NCBI RefSeq assembly: GCF_001544315.1
Contig: NZ_BCQG01000004.1
Span: forward strand, 28,364 to 92,363
Length of the DNA stretch: 64,000 nt
Direction: 5' to 3'
DNA from: Geobacillus jurassicus NBRC 107829
GTDB taxonomy: Bacteria > Bacillota > Bacilli > Bacillales > Anoxybacillaceae
The position numbers and the translations under genes were made by a program. The stretch's first letter is position 1. Each line of letters starts with the position of its first letter. Shown one piece after another: positions 48,361 through 63,986 of this stretch. A model generated the notes under the pieces. That model searched no databases, had not been told where the DNA came from, and saw only the letters and a program-made list of their open reading frames with translations.

Positions 48361-49668
48361 ATGAGGGCGGAGTTATGGCAAGAGCAGCGGCTGCAGTTGT
48401 CGCTGACAAAGGAGCTTGTGCAGGCGATTGAACTGCTGCAGTATTCCGCGGTCGATTTGGAAGCGTTTTTATATGAACGGTCGTTGGAAAACCCGTTTTT
48501 GGAAATTCGCCGCAGCCGGGTGCGGCAGCGGTCCAACCGGGCGGAACGGGACCAAAAGCAGTGGCTTGAGAACATCGGCGCCCGCAGGGAGACGCTCGTT
48601 GGCCATTTGCTTTCTCAGCTGCCTTCGTTGAAGCTGGCCGATCGGGAAGAGCGCATCGTCCGCTATCTCATTGCCTCGCTCGATGAGGACGGCTATTTGC
48701 GCGCGCCGCTTGCGGAACTGGCCGCGCGATTTTCCGCGTCGGAACAAGAGATGGAGCGGGGGCTGCGCCTTGTCCAGTCGCTCGACCCGCCGGGAGTCGG
48801 CGCCCGCGATTTGGCGGAATGCCTTTTGCTGCAGCTTGAACGTCTTCCGGAGCGCGACGAGCTGGCGGAAACGATCGTCCGCGACCATTTTGTTCCCTTT
48901 GCGGAAAAGTCGTGGAAAACGCTGGCCAAGCAGCTCGGCGTCGGCCTTGGCGATTTGCAGCGCGTCTTCGAGTTCATCCGCTCGCTCGAACCGCGTCCGG
49001 GCATTCACTATTCGAGCGACACACCGCCTTTCGTTGTGCCGGATGTCATCGTCACCCGGGGAGCGGATGGAGACTGGATGGTCGCCTACAACGATGACAT
49101 CCATCCGGAGCTCGGATGGAACCGGGAGTACGAGCGGCGCATTGCCGCATCCGGCGACCGGCATGCCGAACAGTTTATCAAGGAAAAATACCGGCAGTTT
49201 ACGTGGCTCGCGAAAAGCCTCGAGCAGCGAAAGCAGACGCTGCTTCAGCTTATGGCGGTCATCGTGGAGCGCCAGCGTCCGTGTTTGGAGTTCGGGCTTT
49301 CCGCGCTCAAACCGATGACGATGCGCGAGGTGGCCGAGGAGCTTGGGGTGCATGAATCGACGGTGAGCCGCGCGGTGCGTCATAAATATGTGCAAACGCC
49401 GTTTGGCACGATCGAGCTGCGCCGCTTTTTTTCGAGCGCGGCTACAGTCCATGCAACAGACGAGGCGGCTTCCTCGACCCAGGTGAAAGCGATCATCCAA
49501 GAGCTGATCGCGGCGGAAGACCCGCGGGCGCCGCTTTCCGACCAGCAGCTCGCCGATTTGCTTCGCGACCGGCACGGCATCGCCATTTCACGCCGCACGG
49601 TCGCCAAATACCGCGAGCAGCTGCGCATCCCCTCTTCGGCGAAGCGAAAGCAATATACCGGAGCTTGA
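48361..49668 (+). CDS. rpoN: RNA polymerase sigma-54 factor (SigL)
   Basis: 435 residues. The Gln-rich activator-interacting region I is at the start (LWQEQRLQLSLTKELVQAIELLQYS). The core-binding region follows, then an HTH (TMREVAEELGVHESTVSRAVRHK). The RpoN box ISRRTVAKYREQL, which recognises the -24 element, is near the end. ATG 48361 follows AAAGGGGGCGTGACG. It needs bacterial enhancer-binding activators, none of which is in this window. Confidence 0.95.
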   Translation: MRAELWQEQRLQLSLTKELVQAIELLQYSAVDLEAFLYERSLENPFLEIRRSRVRQRSNRAERDQKQWLENIGARRETLVGHLLSQLPSLKLADREERIVRYLIASLDEDGYLRAPLAELAARFSASEQEMERGLRLVQSLDPPGVGARDLAECLLLQLERLPERDELAETIVRDHFVPFAEKSWKTLAKQLGVGLGDLQRVFEFIRSLEPRPGIHYSSDTPPFVVPDVIVTRGADGDWMVAYNDDIHPELGWNREYERRIAASGDRHAEQFIKEKYRQFTWLAKSLEQRKQTLLQLMAVIVERQRPCLEFGLSALKPMTMREVAEELGVHESTVSRAVRHKYVQTPFGTIELRRFFSSAATVHATDEAASSTQVKAIIQELIAAEDPRAPLSDQQLADLLRDRHGIAISRRTVAKYREQLRIPSSAKRKQYTGA

Positions 49669-49697
49669 TGCGGACGGTGAAGGAAAGGGAGAACGTG

Positions 49698-49943
49698 ATG
49701 CACATTCGGTTGTACACGAAAACAAACTGCCCGCTTTGCGACAAGGCAAAAGCGGTTTTGGCAGAACTGCAGGCGGATGATCCGTTTACAATGGAGGAAA
49801 TCGACATTTACCAAGACGATGCGCTTCTTGAGAAATACCAATTGATGATTCCGGTCGTCGAGCTGGACGGCGAAGAAATCGGATACGGGATGATTGAAAA
49901 AGAAACGATAAGAAAGCGGTTGCGGCAGGCGCGAAAAAGTTGA
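49698..49943 (+). CDS. Glutaredoxin-like thioredoxin-fold protein
   Basis: 81 residues with CPLC in the redox position of the first helix (YTKTNCPLCDKAKAVL) and a cis-Pro loop (IPVVELDG). It belongs to the DUF836/glutaredoxin-like family and probably reduces or transfers thiols. ATG 49698 follows GAAAGGGAG. It lies between rpoN and cggR; the cggR promoter begins at its very end. Confidence 0.85.
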   Translation: MHIRLYTKTNCPLCDKAKAVLAELQADDPFTMEEIDIYQDDALLEKYQLMIPVVELDGEEIGYGMIEKETIRKRLRQARKS

Positions 49944-50038
49944 ACCGTCTGTTTCCTCCTGCTATAATGAAATTGACGCGGGAGGGATTTTTTATCGATT
50001 TGCGGGACATAATATGTCATACCGGGACAAAACACGTC
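49940..50038 (+). promoter_or_regulatory. cggR-gapA operon promoter and CggR operator
   Basis: TTGAAC and TATAAT are spaced 17 bp (49940-49968). Downstream of the start site lies CGGGAC-N6-TGTC-N4-CGGGAC-N6-CGTC (50003-50038), matching the tandem CggR operator of B. subtilis with one change. Its position within the transcribed leader suits a roadblock mechanism relieved by fructose-1,6-bisphosphate. Confidence 0.9.
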
Positions 50039-50065
50039 CCTATGTTCCGCTGAGGAGAAGGATCG

Positions 50066-52136
<2,071 letters not shown>

Positions 52137-52149
52137 GACGGGCTCGGCA

Positions 52150-52225
52150 TTGAGTTTTCCGTCCGTTCAAGTCTATAATAGGGAAATGGAGGGGAGCGGG
52201 GAAATGATCCCCACTCCTTTTCCTT
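52150..52225 (+). promoter_or_regulatory. Internal pgk promoter with leader hairpin
   Basis: TTGAGT and TATAAT with 17-bp spacing (52150-52179). 14 bases after the -10, GGAGCGGGG and CCCCACTCC (52193-52217) form a hairpin followed by TTTTCCTTTG. The hairpin is a possible terminator or attenuator of both the gapA read-through and the internal transcript. Confidence 0.65.
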
Positions 52226-52257
52226 TGTCAACACCATGGTTAAAGGGGGCTGGAACG

Positions 52258-53442
52258 ATGAACAAGAAGACGATCCGCGACGTGGATGTCCAAGGGAAGC
52301 GCGTCTTCTGCCGCGTTGATTTCAACGTGCCGATGGAAGAAGGCGCGATCACCGATGACACGCGCATCCGCGCGGCGCTGCCGACGATCCGCTATTTGAT
52401 CGACCACGGGGCGAAAGTCGTTTTGGCGAGCCACCTCGGCCGCCCGAAAGGAAAAGTGGTCGAAGAATTGCGCTTGGATGCCGTTGCCAAGCGGCTCGGC
52501 GAACTGCTTGAACGCCCGGTCGCGAAAACGAATGAAGCGGTCGGCGACGAGGTGAAGGCCGCGGTGGCCAACTTAAACGAAGGTGACGTGTTGCTGCTTG
52601 AGAACGTCCGCTTCTATCCGGGTGAGGAGAAAAACGATCCCGAGCTGGCGAAAGCGTTCGCGGAGCTTGCCGATCTATACGTCAACGATGCGTTCGGCGC
52701 CGCCCACCGCGCCCATGCGTCGACGGAAGGGATCGCCCATTACTTGCCGGCGGTGGCCGGGTTTTTGATGGAAAAAGAACTCGAAGTGCTCGGCAAAGCG
52801 CTCTCGAATCCGGACCGCCCGTTTACGGCGATCATCGGCGGCGCGAAAGTGAAGGACAAAATCGGCGTCATCGACAATTTGCTTGAAAAAGTCGACAACT
52901 TGATCATCGGCGGCGGGCTGGCGTACACGTTTGTGAAAGCGCTCGGCCATGACGTCGGCAAGTCGCTGCTTGAGGAAGATAAAATCGAATTGGCGAAATC
53001 GTTTATGGAAAAGGCGAAAGAAAAAGGCGTCCGCTTCTATATGCCGGTCGACGTCGTCGTAGCGGACCGGTTTGCGAACGACGCCAATACAAAAGTCGTG
53101 CCGATTGACGCCATTCCGGGCGACTGGGAGGCGCTCGACATCGGCCCGAAAACGCGCGAATTGTACCGCGATGTCATTCGTCAATCGAAGCTCGTCGTCT
53201 GGAACGGCCCGATGGGCGTCTTTGAAATGGATGCGTTTGCCCATGGGACAAGAGCGGTCGCACAAGCGCTGGCGGAAGCGCCCGACACGTATTCGGTCAT
53301 CGGCGGCGGCGATTCGGCGGCAGCGGTTGAGAAATTCGGCTTGGCGGACAAAATGGATCATATCTCCACCGGGGGCGGTGCGTCGCTCGAATTTATGGAA
53401 GGGAAACAGCTGCCAGGGGTTGTCGCGCTGCAAGACAAATGA
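52258..53442 (+). CDS. pgk: Phosphoglycerate kinase
   Basis: A 394-residue two-domain kinase. [19 protein letters not shown] and the substrate-binding ASHLGRPKG are in the N-domain, and the nucleotide loop [13 protein letters not shown] is in the C-domain. It makes ATP from 1,3-bisphosphoglycerate. ATG 52258 follows AAAGGGGGCTGG. It has its own promoter after gapA and is followed by tpiA at 49 bases. Confidence 0.98.
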   Translation: MNKKTIRDVDVQGKRVFCRVDFNVPMEEGAITDDTRIRAALPTIRYLIDHGAKVVLASHLGRPKGKVVEELRLDAVAKRLGELLERPVAKTNEAVGDEVKAAVANLNEGDVLLLENVRFYPGEEKNDPELAKAFAELADLYVNDAFGAAHRAHASTEGIAHYLPAVAGFLMEKELEVLGKALSNPDRPFTAIIGGAKVKDKIGVIDNLLEKVDNLIIGGGLAYTFVKALGHDVGKSLLEEDKIELAKSFMEKAKEKGVRFYMPVDVVVADRFANDANTKVVPIDAIPGDWEALDIGPKTRELYRDVIRQSKLVVWNGPMGVFEMDAFAHGTRAVAQALAEAPDTYSVIGGGDSAAAVEKFGLADKMDHISTGGGASLEFMEGKQLPGVVALQDK

Positions 53443-53488
53443 CCCGCGGTGCACGGCGGCTGACACCGCCCGTCGAAAGGAAGGGTGA

Positions 53489-57121
<3,633 letters not shown>

Positions 57122-57126
57122 CGGAA

Positions 57127-57165
57127 ACAGGCGTCCCCAAAACGGCGGGGGCGCCTGTTGTTTTG
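57127..57165 (+). terminator. Terminator after eno
   Basis: ACAGGCGTCCCC / GGGGGCGCCTGT followed by TGTTTTG. Confidence 0.88.
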
Positions 57166-57706
57166 ATGGGGGGCAAAAGGGTGCCGAATGGCTGGCGGTG
57201 ATAAAGATGCCTCGATGCATTCAGGAAAGCTGCGAGTGAAGATTAAAACGCTCCACGTCTCATGATTAGACAAAGTCAAGTGGCATAGTTTGTAGAAAAA
57301 AGTCTAATTTTTACCCAGTTAACGGAATAGTTGCACCTATAATAAAATCTTTTTTCGCGGCATTAATTGGTGCTTTATTATTAGGGACAATTACTAATTT
57401 AATTTTTCCTAAAAAAGCACGACCAAACGATTAAAAGAAAAAGCTTTGACTCTTTATCAAAAGTTGTACTTGCCTGTTCTTCTTCTTCTTGCTCGAGCTC
57501 TTCTACAATAATAAGTGAAACAATTTGGTTCATTTTGATCCGTTCCTTTACTGCCTGTTTAGGCAGCTGTCATCTTTTCTCCTCAAACAGGCTGCGGTAC
57601 GGCCGTGCGGCGTGGAATCATCTCGTATAGGAGCGAAGCGATGGACGCAAGCGGATCGTTCGTTTATAATATTTTTTGAATCATTTGAATATTTAGGGGG
57701 ATGGGG
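57166..57706. other. AT-rich remnant region between eno and the Est55-type gene
   Basis: Around 57310-57434 one frame reads GIVAPIIKSFFAALIGALLLG then TITNLIFPKK and ends at TAA 57434. It is AT-rich, hydrophobic and lacks a good start, so it is probably the tail of a lost membrane protein. A solo ISL3-like terminal repeat follows (57448-57474). TATAAT at 57665-57670 may be the esterase -10. Confidence 0.45.
57448..57474. repeat. Solo ISL3-like terminal repeat
   Basis: GACTCTTTATCAAAAGTTGT with ACTTGCC after it matches the left end of the 28091-28235 element at most positions. No partner end or transposase is seen nearby. Confidence 0.6.
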
Positions 57707-59206
57707 ATGGAGCAAACGGTTGTGGAGACGCGATATGGGCGGTTGCGCGGGGGGATGAATGAAGGCGTTTTCGTTTGGAAAGGAATTCCGTATGCGAAAG
57801 CGCCGGTCGGCGAGCGGCGGTTCCTTCCGCCGGAGCCGCCGGAGGCGTGGGACGGAGTGCGGGAGGCGACCGCGTTTGGCCCCGTGGTCATGCAGCCGTC
57901 GGATCCGATTTTCAGCGGATTGCTCGGGCGGATGAATGAGGCGCCGAGCGAAGATGGGCTGTACTTGAACGTTTGGTCGCCGGCGGCCGATGGGAAGAAG
58001 CGGCCGGTGCTCGTTTGGATTCACGGCGGCGCCTTTTTGTTCGGTTCGGGTTCTTCGCCGTGGTATGACGGGACGGCGTTCGCGAAACACGGCGATGTCG
58101 TCGTCGTGACGATCAACTACCGAATGAACGTGTTTGGCTTTTTGCATCTTGGCGATATGTTTGGCGAAGCTTACTCCCAAGCGGGGAATCTCGGCATTTT
58201 GGACCAAGTGGCGGCATTGCGCTGGGTGAAAGAGAACATTGAGGCGTTTGGCGGCGATCCGGACAACATTACGATTTTCGGTGAATCGGCCGGAGCGGCG
58301 AGCGTCGGCGTGCTGTTGTCGCTGCCGGAAGCGAGGGGGCTGTTTCACCGCGCCATCTTGCAAAGCGGTTCGGGTTCGCTTCTCCTCCGTTCGCCGGAGA
58401 CGGCCATGGCGATGACCGAGCGCATTCTCGATAAGGCCGGCATCCGTCCGGGCGACCGTGACCGGCTGTTGTCGATTCCGGCGGCGGAGTTGCTGCAAGC
58501 GGCGCTGTCGCTCGGACCGGGCGTCATGTACGGTCCGGTCGTGGATGGCCGCGTGTTGCGCTGCCATCCGATTGAAGCGCTTCAAGATGGGGAAGGGAAA
58601 GACATTCCGATTCTCATCGGGGTGACGAAAGACGAGTACAACTTGTTTACCTTGACGGATCCATCGTGGACAAAGCTTGGCGAAAAAGAACTGCTTGACC
58701 GGATCAACCGTGAAGTCGGGCCCGTGCCGGAGGCGGCGATTCGCTATTATGCAGAAACGGCGGAGCCGTCAGCGCCCGCCTGGCAAAAGTGGCTTCGCAT
58801 CATGACGTACCGTGTGTTTGTCGAGGGGATGCTGCGGACGGCGGACGCAAAGGCGGCTTGCGGGGCGGATGTGTACATGTACCGGTTTGACTATGAAACG
58901 CCGGTGTTTGGCGGGCAGCTGAAAGCATGCCACGCGCTCGAGCTGCCGTTTGTGTTTCATAATCTCCACCAGCCTGGAGTTGCAAACTTTATCGGCAATC
59001 GGCCGGAGCGCGAGGCGATCGCCAACGAAATGCATTATGCTTGGCTTTCGTTCGCCCGCACGGGCAATCCAAACGGCGATCACTTGCCGGAAGAGTGGCC
59101 GGCGTATACGAATGAGCGCAAGCCGGCGTTCGTCTTTTCCGCCGCAAGCCATGTGGAAGACGATCCGTTCGGCCGCGAGCGGGCGGCGTGGCAAGGGCGC
59201 GCCTAA
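57707..59206 (+). CDS. Type B carboxylesterase (Est55-like)
   Basis: A 499-residue alpha/beta hydrolase. Oxyanion-hole HGGAF, nucleophile Ser at about 194 in GESAGA, Glu at about 310 (TKDEYN) and His at about 409 (CHALELPF) form the triad. Cys residues noted in Est55 are partly different. It hydrolyses short-chain esters. ATG 57707 follows AGGGGG with 6-base spacing; the ATG at 57701 overlaps that site. By recollection it is very similar to the crystallised G. stearothermophilus Est55. Confidence 0.95.
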   Translation: MEQTVVETRYGRLRGGMNEGVFVWKGIPYAKAPVGERRFLPPEPPEAWDGVREATAFGPVVMQPSDPIFSGLLGRMNEAPSEDGLYLNVWSPAADGKKRPVLVWIHGGAFLFGSGSSPWYDGTAFAKHGDVVVVTINYRMNVFGFLHLGDMFGEAYSQAGNLGILDQVAALRWVKENIEAFGGDPDNITIFGESAGAASVGVLLSLPEARGLFHRAILQSGSGSLLLRSPETAMAMTERILDKAGIRPGDRDRLLSIPAAELLQAALSLGPGVMYGPVVDGRVLRCHPIEALQDGEGKDIPILIGVTKDEYNLFTLTDPSWTKLGEKELLDRINREVGPVPEAAIRYYAETAEPSAPAWQKWLRIMTYRVFVEGMLRTADAKAACGADVYMYRFDYETPVFGGQLKACHALELPFVFHNLHQPGVANFIGNRPEREAIANEMHYAWLSFARTGNPNGDHLPEEWPAYTNERKPAFVFSAASHVEDDPFGRERAAWQGRA

Positions 59207-59212
59207 TCGAAA

Positions 59213-59245
59213 AAAGGAACGGTGCCTAACGGCCGTTCCTTTTCT
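59213..59245. terminator. Bidirectional terminator after the esterase
   Basis: AAAGGAACGG / CCGTTCCTTT flanked by A and T runs, between convergent genes. Confidence 0.88.
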
Positions 59246-59255
59246 ATGTATCGAT

Positions 59256-59471
59256 TCAATCGTTTGCTTCTTTCGCAGGAAGCCCGAACTGTTCCGCCAG
59301 CGCCGGGTCGCGGTCGATCGCCTCAAGCAGCTTCCGCATGACGTTGACGTCAAATGTGAAGTTCGCCCCGATCGGCGAGGTGACGAAAATTTTCCCTTCC
59401 TTCGCCTCCCGCGCCCGTTTGAATTGATAGCCGTCAATCGCGATGACGACTCGTTCGTCCGGTCTTGCCAT
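59256..59471 (-). CDS. Conserved-looking hypothetical protein
   Basis: 71 residues (MARPDERVVIAIDGYQFKRA ... FGLPAKEAND). ATG 59471 has GGAGGGACTAAA in front, better than the ORF start at 59534. Predicted mixed alpha/beta, no membrane segment or signal, no family recognised. Codon use is like the backbone genes, so it is probably a native gene. Confidence 0.65.
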   Translation of the reverse strand: MARPDERVVIAIDGYQFKRAREAKEGKIFVTSPIGANFTFDVNVMRKLLEAIDRDPALAEQFGLPAKEAND

Positions 59472-59726
59472 TTTAGTCCCTCCAATCGTTGCCGATTTGC
59501 TTTCATTGTAACGTATTTTGGCTGCGGACGACAATGATCATACCGCGCCCGAGGCATGGAGCGTCAAGCGGATGGAGGATGAAACGCTCCCCCATCTATG
59601 TAAAGGTGTAGAGGTGGGAAATTTTTTTGGCTCTCCGCCCTGCGATTCAGCTGTCTTGCAAAGATAGGAAACGCAGCCTTTCCTTCAACAACGTTCCATT
59701 CTTCCGCTGCCTCCAAGCCGATCAGA

Positions 59727-60113
59727 TCAAGTCAGATACGTTGCGATTTTTGCCAGGCATTCGTCAATGATTTCATTGATTTCCTCCATTTGAGCATCTT
59801 CCGGATTGTATTTTTTTAAAATTTTTAGATGACGGGCTTTCCAATCCAATGATTTGATTTGATCCGCTAAAATGACTCCTGTGATGGGATCGCCGCCGCC
59901 TTCAAGGAATATTCCTCCTTTTGGCAAATCCACTTCAAACGGATAGCCTTTCTTCTGATTGGCGATTGGACAAACAGCAACAAATCCTGTTGCCTGATTG
60001 AATTCTTTAGGAGATAAAACAATCGCAATTCTTCTTCCTGCCTGTTCATGGCCAGCTTGTGGATGGAAGTTCAACACAACGAAATCTCCTCTTTCTGGGA
60101 CGTCTGCGGGCAT
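59727..60113 (-). CDS. mazF: mRNA interferase MazF (Escherichia-type)
   Basis: 128 residues: PERGDFVVLNF at the start, then GHEQAGRRIAIVLSP, TGFVAVCPIANQKKGYPFEV and GVILADQIKSLDWKAR. These match Escherichia MazF/ChpB much more than the Bacillus NdoA type. A Gly-rich insertion (GGIFLEGGGDPIT) lengthens one loop. It cleaves mRNA unless bound by MazE. Its ATG shares one base with the mazE stop (TAATG). Confidence 0.92.
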   Translation of the reverse strand: MPADVPERGDFVVLNFHPQAGHEQAGRRIAIVLSPKEFNQATGFVAVCPIANQKKGYPFEVDLPKGGIFLEGGGDPITGVILADQIKSLDWKARHLKILKKYNPEDAQMEEINEIIDECLAKIATYLT

Positions 60114-60364
60114 TAGGTCAACTCACGTCCTTCCACCCCGAAATCCATCTCCTCATGTTGATTTTCAGGGGTGATTTGTGCGATCAGTTCCTCGAGTGTG
60201 TATTTCTTCCGTGTTCTTTTCGGCTTTAATGTGATGATTCCTTCGTTTTCAATGACATGTAATTCCATTTCAGAACCTTGTTTAATCCCGATTTGGTCAG
60301 CCGCGTCTTTTGGGATGCGAATACCCAAACTGTTCCCCCACTTTTGCACGATTACGGTAGACAT
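60113..60364 (-). CDS. mazE: Antitoxin MazE (AbrB-like)
   Basis: 83 residues: an N-terminal AbrB swapped-hairpin DNA-binding domain (VQKWGNSLGIRIPKDAADQIG) and an acidic C-terminal toxin-binding tail (LEELIAQITPENQHEEMDFG). The tail is very like Escherichia MazE. ATG 60364 has AAAGGAGAG upstream. It is coupled to mazF and preceded by an operator-promoter. Confidence 0.92.
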   Translation of the reverse strand: MSTVIVQKWGNSLGIRIPKDAADQIGIKQGSEMELHVIENEGIITLKPKRTRKKYTLEELIAQITPENQHEEMDFGVEGRELT

Positions 60365-60433
60365 ATCATTCTCTCCTTTCTTTTTCGCGATGCTGTTTTG
60401 TTTTGAATTCATTCTATCATCTCCACTCTTAAA

Positions 60434-60464
60434 TGTATATACACAGTATATACAAGTTTGCCAA
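60434..60464 (-). promoter_or_regulatory. mazEF promoter with palindromic operator
   Basis: TTGGCA and TATATA, 17-bp spaced, on the minus strand. Arms TGTATATAC (60434-60442) and GTATATACA (60446-60454) form a perfect 9-bp palindrome around ACA, covering the -10. Typical of autoregulation by a MazE-MazF complex. Confidence 0.75.
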
Positions 60465-60530
60465 AAATGATAACATGTTTCACAAAAAAGTGAATTTGCG
60501 CCTTTCGTCGTGTTGAGACAGGCCCGCCAG

Positions 60531-60559
60531 TTGCCGCCAACGGCGATCTATGGTATAGT
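60531..60559 (+). promoter_or_regulatory. Probable sigma-A promoter of secG
   Basis: TTGCCG and TATAGT spaced 17 bp, 37 bases before the secG start. Confidence 0.6.
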
Positions 60560-60596
60560 GAAATTATTGCAACGTCGGTCGTTGGAGGTGTCAGGC

Positions 60597-60824
60597 ATGC
60601 ATGCCTTGCTTGTGACGCTGCTTGTCATTGTGTCGATCGCGCTGATCGCGGTTGTCTTGTTGCAGTCGGGCCGCAGCGCCGGGCTGTCGGGAGCCATCAC
60701 CGGCGGTGCGGAGCAGCTGTTCGGCAAACAAAAGGCCCGCGGGCTCGATGCGGTGTTTCAGCGCGTCACAGTCGTGTTGGCTGTGTTGTTTTTCGTCTTG
60801 TCAATTGTGGTAGCCTATTTATAA
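60597..60824 (+). CDS. secG: Preprotein translocase subunit SecG
   Basis: 75 residues with two transmembrane helices joined by a Gly-rich loop ([24 protein letters not shown]), the SecG signature. It assists SecYE/SecA translocation. ATG 60597 follows TTGGAGGTG. The gene order secG, Est30-like, rnr matches B. subtilis secG-yvaK-rnr. Confidence 0.96.
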   Translation: MHALLVTLLVIVSIALIAVVLLQSGRSAGLSGAITGGAEQLFGKQKARGLDAVFQRVTVVLAVLFFVLSIVVAYL

Positions 60825-60941
60825 ACGATGATAAGTGGGAAAGCGGGGGCGGTCCTGACGTACAATGGGCTGCCTTTTCTATTTCGTGAAGATGCTTTGG
60901 CAAGCATTTTTTGATTGCTAGCATGGAGGAAGGGAGAACGC

Positions 60942-61685
60942 ATGATGAAAATTGTTCCACCAAAACCGTTTTTCTTTGAAGCCGGGGAGCGGGCGGTGCT
61001 GCTTTTGCACGGATTCACTGGCAATTCGGCTGACGTTCGGATGCTCGGGCGATTCCTTGAATCGAAAGGCTACACATGCCATGCCCCGATTTACAAAGGG
61101 CACGGCGTGCCGCCGGAAGAGCTCGTCCGCACCGGGCCGGACGATTGGTGGCAAGACGTTATGAACAGCTATCAGTTTTTAAAAAACAAAGGTTACGAAA
61201 AAATTGCCGTGGCCGGGTTGTCGCTTGGAGGGGTATTTTCGTTGAAATTAGGTTACACTGTACCTATAGAAGGGATTGTGACGATGTGCGCGCCGATGTA
61301 TGTCAAAAGCGAGGAAACGATGTATGAAGGCGTCCTCGAGTATGCGCGCGAATATAAAAAGCGGGAAGGAAAATCGGCCGAACAAATCGAACAGGAAATG
61401 GAACGGTTCAAGCAGACGCCGATGAAGACGTTGAAAGCCTTACAGGAGCTCATTGCCGATGTGCGCGCCCATCTTGATTTGGTTTATGCACCGACGTTCG
61501 TCGTCCAAGCGCGCCATGATGAGATGATCAATCCCGACAGCGCGAACATCATTTATAACGAAATTGAATCGCCGGTCAAACGGATCAAATGGTATGAGCA
61601 GTCTGGCCATGTGATTACGCTTGATCAAGAAAAAGATCAGCTGCATGAAGATATTTATGCATTTCTTGAATCGTTAGATTGGTAA
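60942..61685 (+). CDS. Carboxylesterase Est30-like (YvaK)
   Basis: A 247-residue alpha/beta hydrolase. Oxyanion HGFTG, nucleophile Ser about 94 in GLSLGG, Asp about 193 in RHDEMI, His about 223 in SGHVIT. It cleaves short acyl esters and is thermostable in relatives. By recollection it is nearly the same as G. stearothermophilus Est30. ATG 60942 follows GGAGGAAGGGAG. Confidence 0.95.
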   Translation: MMKIVPPKPFFFEAGERAVLLLHGFTGNSADVRMLGRFLESKGYTCHAPIYKGHGVPPEELVRTGPDDWWQDVMNSYQFLKNKGYEKIAVAGLSLGGVFSLKLGYTVPIEGIVTMCAPMYVKSEETMYEGVLEYAREYKKREGKSAEQIEQEMERFKQTPMKTLKALQELIADVRAHLDLVYAPTFVVQARHDEMINPDSANIIYNEIESPVKRIKWYEQSGHVITLDQEKDQLHEDIYAFLESLDW

Positions 61686-61709
61686 TGGAAGAAAGGAGGG
61701 GGATGGCCA

Positions 61710-63986
61710 ATGGATCACGTGTTGGCCGAACGCATTTTAACGTTTATGCGCGATGAGGCGTACAAGCCGCTGACCGTCGAAGAACTGGAAGAAGCGTTCG
61801 GGATCGAGGATGCGGAACAGTTTAAAACGTTTGTCAAAACGCTTGTCGCCATGGAGGAAGAGGGGCTCATCGTCCGGACGCGAAGCAACCGCTACGGTGT
61901 GCCTGAGCGGATGAATCTCGTGCGTGGCAAAGTGATCGGCCATGCGAAAGGATTTGCCTTTGTCGTGCCCGAGGAGCCGGGACTGGATGATATTTTCATC
62001 CCGCCGTCCGAATTGAAAAACGCGATGCATGGCGACACGGTGCTTGTGCGCGTCCAAGCCGATTCATCCGGGGCGCGCCGCGAAGGAACGATCGTCCGCA
62101 TTGTGGAGCGCGGGGTGAAGGAAGTCGTCGGCACGTACACAGAAAGCAAATATTTCGGCTTTGTCATCCCGGATGACAAACGGATCGTCAACGACATTTT
62201 CATTCCGAAAAATGCGGCGAACGGAGCGGTCGAAGGGCACAAAGTCGTTGTCCGGCTCACATCGTATCCAGAAGGACGAATGAGCGCCGAAGGGGAAGTC
62301 GTGAAAATTCTCGGCCATAAAAACGACCCGGGCGTCGACATTTTATCGATCATTTATAAATACGGCTTGCCGCTTCAGTTTCCCGAAGACGTCATTGAGC
62401 ATGCCAACCGGGTGCCGGACGTCATTACGGAGAAAGATTTGGAAGGGCGCCGCGATTTGCGCGGCGAAATGATCGTGACGATCGACGGGGAAGATGCGAA
62501 AGACTTGGACGACGCCGTAACGGTGACAAAGCTCAATAACGGCAACTATAAGCTCGGCGTCCATATCGCCGATGTGAGCTACTATGTGGAGGAAGGCTCG
62601 CCCATTGATCGCGAAGCGTATGAGCGCGGCACGAGCGTTTATTTGGTCGACCGCGTCATTCCGATGATTCCGCATCGGCTGTCGAACGGCATTTGCTCGC
62701 TCAACCCGAAAGTCGATCGGCTGACGCTCTCGTGCGAAATGGAAATCACCCCGCAAGGTGAAGTCGTCCGCTATGAAATTTTCCCAAGCGTCATCCGCAC
62801 GGTGGAACGGATGACGTATTCCGATGTCAATAAAATTCTCGTTGACAAAGACGAAGCCTTGCGCGAAAAATATGCGCCGCTTGTGCCGATGTTTGAGCTG
62901 ATGGCTGAGCTCGCCGACATTTTGCGGCAAAAGCGGATGAAGCGCGGGGCGATTGATTTCGATTTTAAAGAAGCGAAAGTGCTCGTCGATGAAAACGGCA
63001 AACCGTACGATGTCGTCTTGCGCGAGCGGTCGGTCGCTGAGCGGCTCATTGAAGAGTTTATGCTGGCGGCGAACGAAACGGTCGCCGAGCACTTTCACTG
63101 GTTGAACGTGCCATTTATTTACCGTGTTCACGAGGATCCGAAGCCGGAAAAATTGCAGCGCTTTTTAGAGTTCATCACGAACTTCGGCTATGTCGTCAAA
63201 GGGACCGGCAACCAAATCCATCCGCGCGCCCTCCAGCAAATTCTCGAAGCTGTGCGCGGCGAGCCGGAAGAAATGGTGATCTCCACCGTCATGCTTCGGT
63301 CGATGAAGCAGGCGCGCTATGACGCCGAGAGCCTCGGCCATTACGGCCTGTCGACCGAGTTTTACACCCATTTTACGTCGCCGATTCGCCGCTATCCGGA
63401 TTTGATCGTCCATCGGTTGATCCGGACGTATCTCATCAACGGCCAGATGGATCTTGACACCCAGCAAAAATGGGCGGAAAAGCTGCCTGAAATTGCGGAA
63501 CACGCTTCCGATATGGAGCGGCGCGCCGTTGAGGCGGAGCGGGAGACGGACGATCTGAAGAAAACCGAGTTTATGGAAGACAAAATTGGGATGGAGTTTG
63601 ACGGCATTATCAGCTCGGTGACGAACTTCGGCTTGTTCGTTGAGCTCCCGAACACGATCGAAGGCTTGGTGCACGTCAGCTACTTAACGGACGACTATTA
63701 CCGCTACGACGAACGCAGCTACGCGTTGATCGGCGAGCGGACGGGGAAAATGTACCGCATCGGCGATGAAATCACCGTCCGCGTCATCAACGTCAACAAA
63801 GACGAACGGATCGTCGATTTTGAAGTCGTCGGCATGAAGGGACGCCGTCCGCCGAAAGCGAAAGCCGCTCCGGTCGTCATTGAAGGGAAAAAACAAAAAC
63901 AGGCCAAGGCAAAGGCGGAAGCGAAAACGAACAGCGGCAAAAGTCGCAGCGCGAAAGCGAAAAAGAAGAAAAAGAAAAGACGGTGA
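61710..63986 (+). CDS. rnr: Ribonuclease R
   Basis: A 758-residue 3'-5' exoribonuclease of the RNase II family. Domains run: N-terminal winged helix (about 1-65), two cold-shock domains (about 70-220), catalytic RNB domain with the Asp cluster ([16 protein letters not shown]), S1 domain (about 640-720) and a Lys-rich tail. It degrades structured RNA, including rRNA fragments and trans-translation targets. ATG 61710 follows AAAGGAGGGGG. smpB would be expected just beyond the window. Confidence 0.97.
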   Translation: MDHVLAERILTFMRDEAYKPLTVEELEEAFGIEDAEQFKTFVKTLVAMEEEGLIVRTRSNRYGVPERMNLVRGKVIGHAKGFAFVVPEEPGLDDIFIPPSELKNAMHGDTVLVRVQADSSGARREGTIVRIVERGVKEVVGTYTESKYFGFVIPDDKRIVNDIFIPKNAANGAVEGHKVVVRLTSYPEGRMSAEGEVVKILGHKNDPGVDILSIIYKYGLPLQFPEDVIEHANRVPDVITEKDLEGRRDLRGEMIVTIDGEDAKDLDDAVTVTKLNNGNYKLGVHIADVSYYVEEGSPIDREAYERGTSVYLVDRVIPMIPHRLSNGICSLNPKVDRLTLSCEMEITPQGEVVRYEIFPSVIRTVERMTYSDVNKILVDKDEALREKYAPLVPMFELMAELADILRQKRMKRGAIDFDFKEAKVLVDENGKPYDVVLRERSVAERLIEEFMLAANETVAEHFHWLNVPFIYRVHEDPKPEKLQRFLEFITNFGYVVKGTGNQIHPRALQQILEAVRGEPEEMVISTVMLRSMKQARYDAESLGHYGLSTEFYTHFTSPIRRYPDLIVHRLIRTYLINGQMDLDTQQKWAEKLPEIAEHASDMERRAVEAERETDDLKKTEFMEDKIGMEFDGIISSVTNFGLFVELPNTIEGLVHVSYLTDDYYRYDERSYALIGERTGKMYRIGDEITVRVINVNKDERIVDFEVVGMKGRRPPKAKAAPVVIEGKKQKQAKAKAEAKTNSGKSRSAKAKKKKKKRR

